NCBI GenBank assembly: GCA_010356995.1
Contig: ML996687.1
Coordinates: 1,459,148-1,523,147 of the forward strand
Source of the DNA: Trichodelitschia bisporula
Taxonomy: Eukaryota > Ascomycota > Dothideomycetes > Phaeotrichales > Phaeotrichaceae
Direction of reading: 5' to 3'
DNA length: 64,000 bases
Below the pieces are notes generated by a model. The model ran no database searches, was not told where the DNA came from, and saw nothing but the letters and a program-made list of their open reading frames with translations. Numbering within the stretch: position 1 is the stretch's first letter; each line of letters begins with the position of its first letter. A program made the position numbers and the translations under genes. Below, piece by piece: positions 31,271 to 42,900 of this stretch.

Positions 31271-32473
31271 ATGCCCCAATGGGGAAGACCACCGGGGCGC
31301 GCGGGGGGGAGGAGTCGAGAGGAGCGAGAGCGATGGGCTGCGCAGCAGGCCCGGTGGGACGGCGCGCGCTTCGAGGAGGTGACGAGCGAAGACGAAGAGG
31401 TGGACCAGGAGGAGATTATGGGGGCGAACGGCGTTCTTTCATTGACTTCCAAGCCGCATTATGTTTCAGACGAGTTATTTTTCAACGACGGCGACTCCAG
31501 ATACCCGCGCCGTCGCCGCGACCCTCCTCCCGCCGAGGCACAACTCGCCTACGGCGAGTACTACAGTTCGGACGAACACGACGACGACGACCCGCGCAGG
31601 AGCAGCGCCGGCCGCCGGAATGACGACCACGCGGCCTTTCTCCGCGCCCGCGCCCTGCACCGCATCGACCGCGCCAAAGCTCAGGGAAAAGGCATGGTCA
31701 CACTCACCCACGACGAGCTCGAGGCCCTCCGCGGCGGCGCACCCTCGGCACCTTCCGCACCCCCAGCACTACCATCCCAGGCCCCAGCACCACCGAGCCC
31801 GGCCCGCGCCTCCAGCAGCCGCTCCCGCGAGCGCTCTCGCGAGCCTGTACGCGTCAAGGGCGCACGACGGCCGAGCCTCCTGGCGCCAGCTAAGACGCGC
31901 AGTAGCAAGACCGCACCGACGAGCAAGCGCAAGGACTCGGGCGAGAGCGCGCACTCGGCGTCGGCGCCTTCGAGAGCGCTGACCCCCGTGCAGCCGGCGT
32001 ATTCTGCGCGGCGGCCTATTGGGTCGGCAGACTCGTCGCCGCGGGCGAGTCGGATCCCGTCGGACGCGAGTGCTCGTGCACCTGTGTACCCGTCCCCGCC
32101 TGATGTCCGCCCGACATCGAGCAGCTCACGCGCGTCGTCCCGGCCGATTGATTCAGATTCGGATCATGTTATGCGTGGGAGTCCGGGGGCGTGGCCGGAG
32201 CGAGAGTATGCGTATGGCGTGCGGCAGGGGGATGTGGTGTATTCGAGTGTGTACCGGAGGCCGCCGCCTGCGAACCGCGCGCCGCATTCGGATCCTATCA
32301 TCGGTGGGAGTGGGCTGGCGAATGAGTATGAGGTTAGTAGCTTTGGGTCGGAGGATGGGTCGGATAAGCAAGGGCGTGTGCGGGAGGACAAGACGTCTGG
32401 TGGTGATAAAAGCAAGAGACGCGAGCGGGAACGGGAGCGCGACGTGCCCAAAGCAAGACGACGGCGGCATTGA
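31271..32473 (+). CDS. Disordered Arg/Ser-rich protein of unknown function, 400 aa
   Basis: Frame with first suitable ATG at 31271 (MPQWGRPPGRAGG); the frame is open 255 bp further upstream, inside YIP3, in another phase. The N-terminal third has the only ordered-looking blocks: WAAQQARWDGARFEEVTSE, SKPHYVSDELFFNDGD and RIDRAKAQGKGMVTLTHDEL, which look conserved. The rest is Ser/Pro/Arg-rich with SR-like dipeptides and ends in a strongly basic RERERERD...RRRRH tail, suggesting a nuclear or RNA-associated protein. The 26-bp gap after YIP3 is far too short for a normal fungal terminator and promoter, so the two may share a transcript or this gene may have unseen upstream exons. No known domain recognised. 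Confidence 0.65.
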   Translation: MPQWGRPPGRAGGRSREERERWAAQQARWDGARFEEVTSEDEEVDQEEIMGANGVLSLTSKPHYVSDELFFNDGDSRYPRRRRDPPPAEAQLAYGEYYSSDEHDDDDPRRSSAGRRNDDHAAFLRARALHRIDRAKAQGKGMVTLTHDELEALRGGAPSAPSAPPALPSQAPAPPSPARASSSRSRERSREPVRVKGARRPSLLAPAKTRSSKTAPTSKRKDSGESAHSASAPSRALTPVQPAYSARRPIGSADSSPRASRIPSDASARAPVYPSPPDVRPTSSSSRASSRPIDSDSDHVMRGSPGAWPEREYAYGVRQGDVVYSSVYRRPPPANRAPHSDPIIGGSGLANEYEVSSFGSEDGSDKQGRVREDKTSGGDKSKRRERERERDVPKARRRRH

Positions 32474-33473
32474 CAAGACAATGGGATCTGGAATTGCAGG
32501 GTTTGGTGTAGTCCTTTTTACTCTCTACTGTGCCTGGGAATAGACTTGTGTGCTTCTTCTTCTCCCTTTTCTGGTGGATAGGAGCAATGCATCCGCTAGT
32601 ATTTCTTTATTCTTCTTTGTTCTAGTGTATAAAAAGCGTGGTGTTGTACGGGATCCTGTGCGTTTCCTGTGCGTCTCCCACTCTGCATGCTCGTCTCATC
32701 TTGTGTCTGTTGGCGTAAGGGGGTTCTAGCGTGCTGCCGGCTCCCCAGCCACCGGATATATTGACTACACTCTTCGCCTTGTACAGCCTTTCAGATGCTG
32801 CAAGGCGCATGGCATGCTCTTCTGCAGTGAGAACAAGAATGCAGAGTCTGCGAATCTTATGAGCTGGCTACTGTACCTGTACCTACACAAGCAGTCTGTT
32901 CAGTTAATGTGTACATCCGTAGTTGCAAGCAAAGTGGTGATGTTTGTGCCGCGCGGGTGCCGCAGCGCCCGATACCAGCCTCTGTGGCTTGATGGTGCGG
33001 TGTCTTTCCCTCGTGGCTCGTGTTGCGCTTCCTCCCTACTACGCACACTCCTCTTCCTCTCTACTCTCTCCACTCCACTCCCCTCCACCTCCACTCCACC
33101 TCCGCTGTCTCGTCCTCCCACCACCCACAACACCAACGACCAACATCACGCAGCTCCCCATTCACCCCACTCTGCATTCATCACATTCTCTCTCCATCAC
33201 CACGCTCTCTCTCTTGCAGCTTTGTACCTCCTTCCCTCTTTAACCCCTCCAAACACACCCCGCGTACATACCAAGACACAAACCCGGCGACCCGCCATCC
33301 CGCAGGACCAGCTGCACCGCCCATCTCCGCACCGCAACCCCGCACCATCACCATCGCGCCCCCATTCACAATCTCGCCCACCCCAAAAACCTTCCTTCGC
33401 CCATCATTCTCCACCGGCGCATTGTGCCAACCATAGCGTCTACCCCCAACCTCCCCCCCCAACCCGTCGCGCA
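32474..33473. other. Intergenic, pyrimidine-rich leader of SWIB gene
   Basis: 1.0 kb. From about 33030 to 33470 the plus strand is a C/T/A-rich tract typical of fungal promoters and 5' UTRs. No gene seen. Confidence 0.45.
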
Positions 33474-34651
33474 ATGCCCTCTATAGATCGTGAGTCCCTA
33501 GCTCCCTCCCGGAGGATATGCCCTGTCCCACCAAGAAGCACCCGCTAAACTACCCCTCAAACAGTCCCCCCCGAGGTGTCAGCCTCCTATGCCGCCATCA
33601 TAGACGGCATCCTCGCGCGCAGCGACCTGAACACCATCTCCGCAAAAGCGATCCGCAAGGGTCTGCAGGCCGAAGTGAACTATGACATCTCACACCAGAA
33701 GGCATGCGCCCGCCTGCCCCTCATTATCTCTTCCCTCTCTCCCCACACTAACACCCCCAAAAGGAAGCCGTCACCGCCCTCATAATGGCGCGCTTCGACA
33801 AATTCACCGAAGAAAACCCTCCCTCGCCCGCCGACGTCAAACCCGACCCCGAGCCCCACACCAACGGCACCGCTAGCACAAGCAGCAAGGACAAGAAGCG
33901 CAGCGCCAGCCCCTCGGCCTCGAGCCTGACGAGCCTGGATGCCGCCGCGCCGCCGCCGGCCAAGCGGGTTAAGAACAACGCCGGGGAGGCCAAGACGGCG
34001 GGCAAGGGTGCGGGTAAGGGTGCTGGCAAGGGCACGGGCAAGGCTTCGAAGGCTACGTCGCTGGAGGATGCGGACGCGGCGTATGCGGCCCGGCTTCAGG
34101 CCGAGGAGAACTCGCGTGCGAATGGCCGGGCGACGCGCGCGGGGCGCAAGGGGGCGCAGAGCGGGAAGCCGGTGAAGAAGGAGAAGCGGAAGGCGAAGAA
34201 GAGTAAGACGAGGGTGGATAGTGGGGATGAGAGTGGGAGTGGGGCGGAGGGGGGGGAGAAGAAGAAGGAGGTTAAGCGGACGGGCGGGTTTCATGTGAGT
34301 TGCTCTTTTTTTTTGGGTATGCTGTGTGGGATGGACGGGGGCTGATGAGAGCAGAAACCGATGAATCTCTCGCCGCAGCTGTCGGCGCTGTTGGGTGGGG
34401 AGACACAGCTGTCGCGGCCGCAGACGGTCAAGAAGATCTGGGAGTACATTCGCGCGAACGACCTCCAGGATCCGGCAGATAAGCGGCAGATTCGGTGCGA
34501 CGACGCGATGCGGACTGTGTTTCGCTCCGATCGCGTGCACATGTTTACGATGAATAAGATTCTGAACAAGAATCTGTTTGCCCCGGAAGAGATTGCGGGT
34601 GGGGAGGTGCAGCCTAAGGTGGAGGCGAAGGTGGAGGAGGAGGATGATTAG
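33474..34651 (+). CDS. SWIB/MDM2-domain chromatin protein with DEK_C-like N-terminus
   Basis: Exon 1 33474-33489, intron 1 33490-33564 (75 bp, GTGAGT...GCTAAAC...CAG), exon 2 33565-33701, intron 2 33702-33763 (62 bp, GC donor GCATGC...CACTAAC...AAG), exon 3 33764-34294, intron 3 34295-34354 (60 bp, GTGAGT...GCTGATG...CAG), exon 4 34355-34651; 326 residues. The N-terminal helical part ILARSDLNTISAKAIRKGLQ resembles a DEK C-terminal domain. A Lys/Ala/Gly-rich linker follows. The SWIB domain (about 229-305) has NLSPQLSALLGGETQLSRPQ, WEYIRANDLQDP and FTMNKILNKNLF. Architecture matches yeast Tri1/Uaf30-like proteins (Uaf30 is in the Pol I upstream activation factor). The GC-AG intron is needed to keep HQKEAVTALIMARFD in frame. 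Confidence 0.93.
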
Positions 34652-35387
34652 GGAAGCGGGGAGTTGAGAATGCGTCTTTTTGCGTGCATGGCGGGTGTAT
34701 TATGGTTTTCTTTGTATGTGTGTGCGCGTGGCCCTATGTGTATTTGCGGGCGGGTTCATGGGCGGCGTTTTTTGTCTTAGGGATGGCATAGGAGGGGATG
34801 ATTCAGATGAAGTGGATACTCGTGTGGGGGACGAGGCGAGGCGTTGGATGCGCGAGGATGCGCGGCGGATGCTGTGGATGTGTGTATGCTGGACTACTAG
34901 ATGAGGCATAATGGCGATGGGGTGATCTTCATTTTTTGACTTATGCTTGACTGCTGTGAAGCGGAGGTGGATGTGGAAAGGGACCGCAGAGCTGATAGGG
35001 AGTGGTGTTGAGCAGTCCATTGCCAGCAACCCACGTTTCCTACTCTCTGCCTCCTCCTCCGGCGCATATACACCGATCCTGAACATGGCCATTGCCAAAG
35101 ACACGAGATGCAGCACTCTCAGCCTTTTATGGGTCATGTTGTCAGATCTCCGCCAGCGGAGCGGAGCGCGACATCACCCCCGGGGGCTTGGCAAGCGTAC
35201 CCCGGCCGAAAAAAAGTTCGAGATCCTCGACCTCCACCATTCCTACCATCATCGCCATACCTTTCTCTCTGAACCACCACCGCAAACGCCACAAAGCACA
35301 CTTCTCCTCTCCCATTCGCCTCTCCATCTGATACTACAGCCGCCCATCACTCCCACCCCAACATCCCATTAAACCAAAAAGACGACC
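34652..35387. other. Intergenic, SWIB gene 3' / RRP17 promoter
   Basis: 736 bp between two plus-strand genes. No gene or strong repeat seen. Confidence 0.4.
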
Positions 35388-36144
35388 ATGCCCCGCCCCC
35401 CCCGCAAACCAGCCCGCAACCCCGCCAAATCCTCGCGTCCAACACCCCGCACCCCGGCGCCCGCACTCATCGAATTCGACGGCAGTGCGAGGGAGGACTT
35501 TCTCACGGGTTTCCATAAGCGGAAGGTGGCGAGGGCGAAGGCGGCGCGCGCGGCGGCGGAGGTTAGGGCTAAGGAGGAGCATAGGGAGGAGAGGAAGGCG
35601 GTGAGTGATGAGTGATTGGGGGGGGGGGTTTGGGTTGGGTGGAGGCTAACTGGTGGGGGGATAGATGAGGGAAAGGCGCGCGGCGGAACTGAAGAAGCAG
35701 ATGGAGGCGTTTGAGAAGAGGATGAGGGAGGATGCGGAGGATGTTGAGGCGGAGAGGGGGGAGAAGGGGGAAGAGGAAGAGAGTGAGGGGGGTGAGGAAG
35801 GGGATGAGGATGTGGAAGAGACTCCTGCGCCCGCCCTGCCGCTCGAAGAGGAGCACGAGTACATTGACGACGACCGGGACGTATGCGTCACGGTCGAGGA
35901 AGTGGGGATCGGCAAAGGGGGGTTTATCCGCGCTAGGGAAGAGGAGACGTCTGACGCGGCGGAGGACGAGGCAGCGAAGCCGAAGACAGGTGGCGGTGAA
36001 GGGAGGGCAAAGACAGAGGCCAAGGCGAAAGTGACTAAGAAGCGCAAAGCCAAGTTCCGGTACGAAGGCAAAGCAGAGCGAAAGGTTACCCGGTTCAAGG
36101 AGCGGAGTAAGGGCCGGGCGGCGAAGGCGGCGCGGAAGGCGTAG
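35388..36144 (+). CDS. RRP17: rRNA-processing protein Rrp17 / Nop25-NOL12 family
   Basis: Nucleolar protein needed for 5'-end processing of large-subunit rRNA; the yeast protein has 5'-3' exonuclease activity. Exon 1 35388-35600, intron 35601-35664 (64 bp, GTGAGT...GCTAACT...TAG), exon 2 35665-36144; 230 residues. The family core IEFDGSAREDFLTGFHKRKV is at about 27-46 and is followed by an Arg/Lys/Glu-rich helix that continues over the splice joint (RKAMRERRAAELKKQ). The middle is acidic; the C-terminus is basic, with KKRKAKFRYEGKAERK, a likely nucleolar targeting signal. It converges on the surface-protein paralogue 138 bp away. Confidence 0.93.
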
Positions 36145-36282
36145 GGTGCTTTGCGGCGTTGATAGGGTGGGTCTCATATCCCGAACGAGCAATCAAAGAT
36201 CTGATGATTACACTGCAGGCGAACATCGCCCAGGTATATAGTATATATGCTACAGTAAACGCCCGCTAGGCAACAAGCCCAT

Positions 36283-38812
36283 CTACATCACCAAACCCAG
36301 CCCAACCATCCGCACAGCCAGGGCTACATATCCCCACCCCCCACCAGCCCGCAACCTCACCCCGGCATTCTTCGCCTTGCCCGCGTTCGCGTTCGCGCCG
36401 CTCACACTTGTCCCAGGGCCGGATCCGGATCGGGCGCCGGAGTCAGAGTCGGGCCCGAACCAAGGTAGCATGCCGGCCGGGTCGTAGGAGGGCCTGCCCT
36501 GCGGGTCCGGCTCCTTGCCCACGCGGCTCGATGCGCTGGGGCGCGCGCTGCTGGATGGACTGCCCGGTTTGCCATTCGGGCTTCCGTCGGCACTTCCGCT
36601 TCCTGAACCTGAACCCGGACCAGAGCCCGAATCGGAACCACCAGAGCCCGAACCAGAGGTCGAACCAGAGCCCGAACCAGGACCAGAACCCGAGCCCGAA
36701 CCCGCCACAGCGCCACCATCTTCCCCCCACGCATCACTAGGCGGCGCATACCCCCCCAGCGCGCCCACCCACGCGGCGCCTCCACCACCATTCCCATCAA
36801 AGATCCGCGCCGCCAGTCCCCCTTCTCCAGCCGCAACGAGCATATCCCGCGTAACCCGGACCTGGCCCCCCGCGCCCGCGCCCGCACCCGCGCCCGCCTT
36901 CAAACCCAGCGCCGCGTACGGAACCACGGCCTCCAGCCCGCCTACCAGCACGGCGATCCCGTCGGCCTTCGCGCTGAGCAGCACGCCGTTGCGGGCGATG
37001 CTTTCGCCGGGGGGCAGGACGAGGGTGTCGGCGGACGGAGGGACGTTTGCGGCGTTGTCGGCAGCGTTGCCCGCGGCTCCGCTGCCGGCTGCGCTGCCCG
37101 AGTTTAGGAGAGGGCTGGGTGGGTTGGCTGCCGGCGCTGCTGGCGCTCCCGTCGCCGCTGTCAGGCCGGTAGCCACTGACCCGGGTCTTGCAGCCGCCGC
37201 CGGCGGACCGGCCTCTGGTCCCCCGCGCTCGCCCCGGCCTGCAGCAACACCTGGAACCACCGTCGGCGCGGGCAAACTGCTCACCCCGGTCGCCGCCGTA
37301 TACACAATCGGCGGATCAAGAAGCCTGAACCTCGGATCCCACTGACACCCCTTCCACTCCTCATTCACATCCCCAAAATCCAGCCCCGGGATCGCAAGCG
37401 CAAACTGATAATAATCCGCATACAACGCACTCTGCATAACCTCATCATTGACACTATTCGCGTGCGGACCGTAGTGCACAAACTGCATATTGCGCACGGA
37501 GTATATAAACCCCCAGACCGCGTCGTCGGGTGCCCGTGGCCCGGCGTTGTCACCGTCGTCCCACGCGGCATTGAGTGCGCTGAAGGGAATGGGTGCGGAC
37601 AGGTCGGCGTAGTTGAGCGCGGCGGTGGCGCCGCCGAAACGGAAGGTGCTGATGGCGGAAGAGGGGAGCGTGAGCAGGATGGAATCGCTCCAGCCGAGAT
37701 CCTTGCTGGAACCGGGCCCGTACCAACTCTCGGCTTCCAGACGCGTGAGGAAGACGTAAGCCTTATCGGCGTAGAGCGTTGTGCCGTTCCCCACGACGGT
37801 GGATCCGACGAGAGATGATGTGGCGGGCGCGGGGGTTATCTGGGCGCCGGAAGGCTGGGTAGGAGTGGGAGTTGGGTCCGCGGCGCACATGTCCCGGGAC
37901 ACGCCTGGTGCGCCGAAGTGCCATAGATTCGCCTGCCACCCGCTGACGTAGCACCCGCCCTTGGTGCGTTGCTCATACACCTCGCACCAGGACGGCTCGG
38001 CGCCCGCGCGGGCGCTGTAATACTGCTCCCACTCGGAGGCGGAAGCGCGGACGTCGGCTGCGGCGGAGGGGATGACGCAGTCCTTCTTGGGCTGACGGGA
38101 CACGCGCAGGATGCTGGTCACTTCGGCCGGGATATGCGTGGTGGCGGAAGAGCGCAGGTGTCCGGTGAAGTAGGTGACGGACCCGCAGGCGACGGAGGTG
38201 CTGAATGGGGAGGGGATCCACATTGTTGTTGTGTAGTAGCAGTTGGTCGTGGGTTTGAGGTACTGCAAAGGGGAGGTTGTGCCTTCGCAGGGCGGGTATG
38301 GGGGCGCGTGCGGGCCCATGGTTGTGTGTGGGATGGGATATATGTCGGCGTAGCAGGAGGTGGAGGCTATTGCTGGGTCCGGGAGCGGGCCTGGCGTGTA
38401 GTAGAGCTTGCCGGCGGGGTCGGTCGCGGCGGGCCACTGCGCGCAGGTTAGCGAGGAGCCGTCGGTGTTGTAGTAGCAGCAGTTTGCAGAGGTGGAGAAT
38501 TGGATGGACCGTGGGATGGTGTGTAGGTCGCCTGGGTCGTCGTCTGGGGGTGTTAGTGGGTTTGAAGGGAGAACAGCTGGAGAACGTGCCGGAGAAGGGA
38601 TCCACGGGATCTATCGGGATGGAGGAGTTTGTGGCATGGCTGATGTCTGTATGGTTATGTACGAGGACGATCCGCTGCACTTGGCGGCGGAGGTGGTGAG
38701 CCCAACGTTGTGCGGGATGAACGGCGGGGCGTCCGTCACTCATCGACAGTGACGGCCCTGCGTACGTAGCAGCCAGCCACCAGAATGCGACGAAAACGCG
38801 CGGTGGAGACAT
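36283..38812 (-). CDS. Secreted, probably GPI-anchored surface protein (paralogue B), 825 aa
   Basis: Exon 1 38812-38663, intron 38611-38662 (52 bp, GTACAT...TAG), exon 2 38610-36283. The signal peptide is MSPPRVFVAFWWLAATYAGPS. The splice is inferred: it is the phase-correct option of normal size, but its branch site is weak and another donor 15 bp upstream is possible. The ectodomain matches paralogue A in order: CYYTTTMWIPSPFSTSVACG, YFTGHL, LPSSAISTFRFGGA, PFSALNAAWDDG. The C-terminal part is Ala/Gly-rich, then an (SG)n and PGSGSGS tract, then KAKNAG and a hydrophobic tail ending VRMVGLGLVM, which suits GPI anchoring. The SG tract is coded by a 6/12-bp minisatellite at about 36600-36715. 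Likely a wall protein; no enzyme motif seen. Confidence 0.82.
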
Positions 38813-39957
38813 CGTGGGCGTGTTCGTGGCCGAGTTGGTGTTGAAGCTCGAGCATCGCCGACGACGTTATCAGTGCAAACCAGGCACAGGGGAAAAGCCC
38901 ACGCCGCAGCGTGGTGTACTTTATCCCACATCCATGTGTAGGGGATCGAATCCTTCCCATTGCGCGTTGGCCCCATCGTATATTATATTGCCCTCATCGC
39001 CGTTCCCGGTGGGCGAGAGCTAGGGCTGGTACGCTGCGGATCCATGCGCACATCGACTTTGGCTACTGGCATTGGAGGAGTGGCGAGAGGACCGAACTAT
39101 TGGCATAAATAGGCCTCCATGGGGAAATTGTATTAATAGTGAGCGTTATTATGCTCGTACGTCTAGGGATGTGAGGGCTCGCCATTTATAGGCATTTCCT
39201 ATGTCAACAAGTGATATTGGTGGTATTGACATCGACTGAAGAATGACGTCGAGATCGTAGGATTTCTGCACATTCGCCCTTCGCAGTCAGAAAGGAGAGT
39301 CGACGAAGTGAGTATGATTTGGAGCAATATGATACCCGGGTTATACTGGGGATGTTGAGAGTATGTAGTCGCGATGTCGTGACGTGACGTCTCGCTCGCG
39401 GGCTTGGCTGCCCAACCTCGTGGCAGGATGTGAGGCGATAAGATCTCTTGGGGGTCACATGTCTATGGTGATACAACGCCATACTCGCCCTGACACGGAT
39501 TACTTGCAGCTTTTTCATCCCACTGCGCTCTTTCATCAAATTCGCTCTCGGCTAGGGACTAATACACAAAGAGGCCGAGGGAACTGTGGGAGGGAAGCAA
39601 CTGGCTCGATTCTCCAGTTCTAATGGGAAATGAAGCGAAGGAGATGGCTAAGCTGCAGCATGGATGGTACCCGGCGCTGGCCTCTGACCACAAATTTCTT
39701 CTTCTTCATACTGACTGTGATTTGGAAGCTGAAGCTTGCAGCCTGTTCCACCTTCAATGCCGCCGAGTTTTCAGAACAAAAAGATCGTGAACGCAAACAA
39801 TAGACTGGGCCATGAACCCCAACGCCGTACAGCAGCATATCCACGAAGCCAGAAAAGTGCGACCAAGTCCCCAACACCAAGATACCATAGAGACACGAGC
39901 CAAAAGTCATGAACATAGAAAGAAGACAATCCCATCACGCCATGTCACCGTCTTCTA
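38813..39957. other. Intergenic
   Basis: 1.1 kb between the promoter end of the surface-protein gene and the 3' end of the large repeat protein. Base composition is more AT-rich than in the housekeeping blocks. No gene seen. Confidence 0.45.
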
Positions 39958-42900
39958 TTATATAAATTCAAATACCCGTCCGTTGCTTCTCCCGAGGACC
40001 CATTCCTTGTCTTCTCTTGTGTCCGACGGAACGGAGGAATAAAAGAAACAAACATGCCCGTTGGGCACCCGCTCCTGGTGCTCCTGGCACCAGGCTCCGC
40101 CAAAATTCAGAACCAGCGAGTGCGTTCTGCTCGGGGTGCACCAGATGTACACGTCTCTGTCGGGCGTGGTTCTAGGCGTCGTGCGGATGACCCACAGCCC
40201 CCTGGTGAGCGACGACTCGGCTCTGATGACGCCGTGCGGTGTGCGGAGGTGCCAGTACCGAGGGGGCAGAGTGTGAGCAGGCGTGAAGGGATTTACGTGG
40301 ATCAAATCCTGGTCTGGATATTGAGGATTGGCCTCGATGACAGGGCGGGTATATATTATGCTCATGCGATTTTGTTGGAGAACTATGCGATCGTCATTGT
40401 GTTCACGGACTATAATGGCATCGCTATCTTGTCCATTGGCCATGGGAATGCCATCTTGTACGCGGATGTCAGTCTGCAGCAGCCCCCGAGCGGCTATATC
40501 GGTTATCGCACGGTCTAACACCTGGAGATCTGTCTGACGTGGAGCAGGCGTGCGAAGTCTTTCACGGTCCACGGCCCGTTGCCGACGGCGTTCCTGATTA
40601 CGAATCTCATCCAGTTGCCGGTCTAACTGAGTCTGGTTCTCAACCAGTTGCTGGCGTATCCAAAATAGCGACTGAGCCACTTGCCAGTCTATCTGAGCAG
40701 GGTTCTCAGCCAGTTGCCGAAAGACTGTCTGATATGGCTGCTCAGCCAGTTGATCGAGTAACTGCTGACGGTTCTCAACCAGTTGCCGTGCATGGTGCAT
40801 AGCCAGTTGCACCGTGTATATCTCACGAAGGGTATACCCGTTAGGCCCCCGTCTGTCCACTGGAATCCCTTGGCTCTCACGGCCAGAGGATCTCCCAAGC
40901 GGGAGACCGGTAGAGGTGCTCCCAGCTGGTTCCATCTGACTGTCGAGCTGGCTTTGATGCGAACGGAACATCTGATTATGGTACCCAGACAGGCGATTTG
41001 CATGATCCTCAATCCTCTGTCTTCTACGGTCTACTTGTTCTTGCCAACGGGGTATCCGCTGATAAAGACTGAGCCCGTGACGCACCAATTTGTCCAGAGA
41101 CTGGCCAGACGATGCAGGAGGCGGGAGATTGGTAGAGGTGCTCTCTACAGGGCTCTCACGTAACTCTTGAAGGAGTGCCTGATTATTATTCGCCGCTAGT
41201 CGCCGTTCTAGTATCTGAAGAGAGGTCTCCCAGCTAGGCCCCCTCCTACCCTCGAACTGGCCTTCAGGGATTTCTTGCTGCTCAGGGCCAGACCATGCAC
41301 CAGGCGGCAGATCGGTAGATGTGATCTCAGCAAGTTCCCGCTGGCTGTTGGATTGGCCTTGACGGTTTCGAGCCAGTTCTCTTTCATGGTTCGCATGCAA
41401 TTCCCGAAGGAGTCTCGCATGAGGGGTCACAGCCAGTCGCCGACGGAAAATCTGTCGAACGATCTCCCACCTATCCGCACCGCCGACTTCGGACTGGCCT
41501 TCCGAAATTCCTTGGTACACATGGCTAGACGATGCGCCAGGCGGGAAATCGGCAGAGATGCTCCCAGTAGGTTCCTGCCGGCTATCGGACTGGCTTTCAC
41601 GGTTCTGAGCTAGCTCTCTTTCATAGTCCGCAAACAGTGCTCGAAGGACTCTCCCATGAGGGCACTCAACCAGTCGCCGACGGAATGTCTGTTGAAGGGC
41701 CTCCCGCCTACCTTCCCGCCTGCCTTCGGACTGGCCTTCCGGGATTCCTTGCCGCTGTTGGTCAGACGATGCACCAGGCGGGAGATTGGTAAAATTGAGC
41801 TCAGCAGGTTCCAGCCGGCTGTTGGACTGGCTTTCACGGTTCAAAGGCAGTAGTTGAACGCGTGTCTGACTATGGAGCCAAGCCAGTACCCGGTTTAGCT
41901 GGTAATGGTTCTGGGCCAGTTGCTGAATGAGTATGTCATTCGAGTCCTCAGTCGGTTCCGAGGGTAGCAAGTAACAGTTCAAAGCCAGTTGATTGAATAT
42001 CTGCTGACGGTTCTCAGCCAGTGGCCTTGTCCGTTCCACGATCCCTTGGTAAAGGCGTACTTGAGCAAGGGTGAGCTCGCTACGCCCACTACCCTCAGGC
42101 TGGCCTTCCGGAAGTTCTTGATGCTCATGACCAGACGATGCAACAGACGGGAGATTGGCAGAGTTATTCCCGGTAGGTTCCAGCTGGCTGCCGGTCTGGT
42201 TTTCACGGTTCTCAGCCGGTTGCCAAAGAAGTATCTGATTAGGCTCACGTGGTCTCCAAAGGATCACCCGATTACTGTGCTCAGCCAGCAGCCTTGCCTG
42301 GCCCTCAAGCCGTTGCCTTAGTCCGTTCAGAACTTGTTCCTCACGGTGTATCTGCTGTTCAATGCTGAGCCCGCCGCTCGCCTGACTGAACGCAGGAAAG
42401 TCTTCCAGAACAACTCGCTGCTCATGGCCAGACGATGTGCCAGGCGATATAGTGGTAGAGGTGCTCTCTACGCGGGTTTCAGGCGGTTCCTGAAGGTATG
42501 CCTGAATATGGTTTGCAACTAGTTGCCGGTGGGTTATCTGAAGAGCGTTCCCCCCGCTATCACCCCCGCTGCTCTCGGACTGGCCTTTCGGAATTCCTTG
42601 CTGCCCATGGTCGGACGATGTACCGGGCCGGAGATCAGTAGAGGTGTGCTCTGTAGGTTCCCACAGGTGGTCGTGCTGGGCTTCCAGGATTCTGTTCTGA
42701 ATTGTCAGGGCTCTTCTTTGGGCTTGCAGAAAATCGCGTTCGGCTTCCAGAAAAATGCGCTCGGCTTCCAGGAATCTCTGACGCGCACGGCCGGACGGTG
42801 CTCTAGACGGGAGATTGGTAGATGTGCTCTCTACGGGCGTCCGTTGGCTCTCGGATTGGCCTGCTGGGGTTCTCTGTTGCTCGAGCAGTGCAACTTCAGG

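Noticed and set aside
36515-37345. 276-residue Pro/Ala-rich plus-strand frame
   Set aside because: Antisense shadow of the stalk of surface-protein paralogue B.
38900-38990. tRNA-like T-arm (GGGATCGAATCC)
   Set aside because: The B-box deviates at a key base and no acceptor or D-arm pairing can be drawn.
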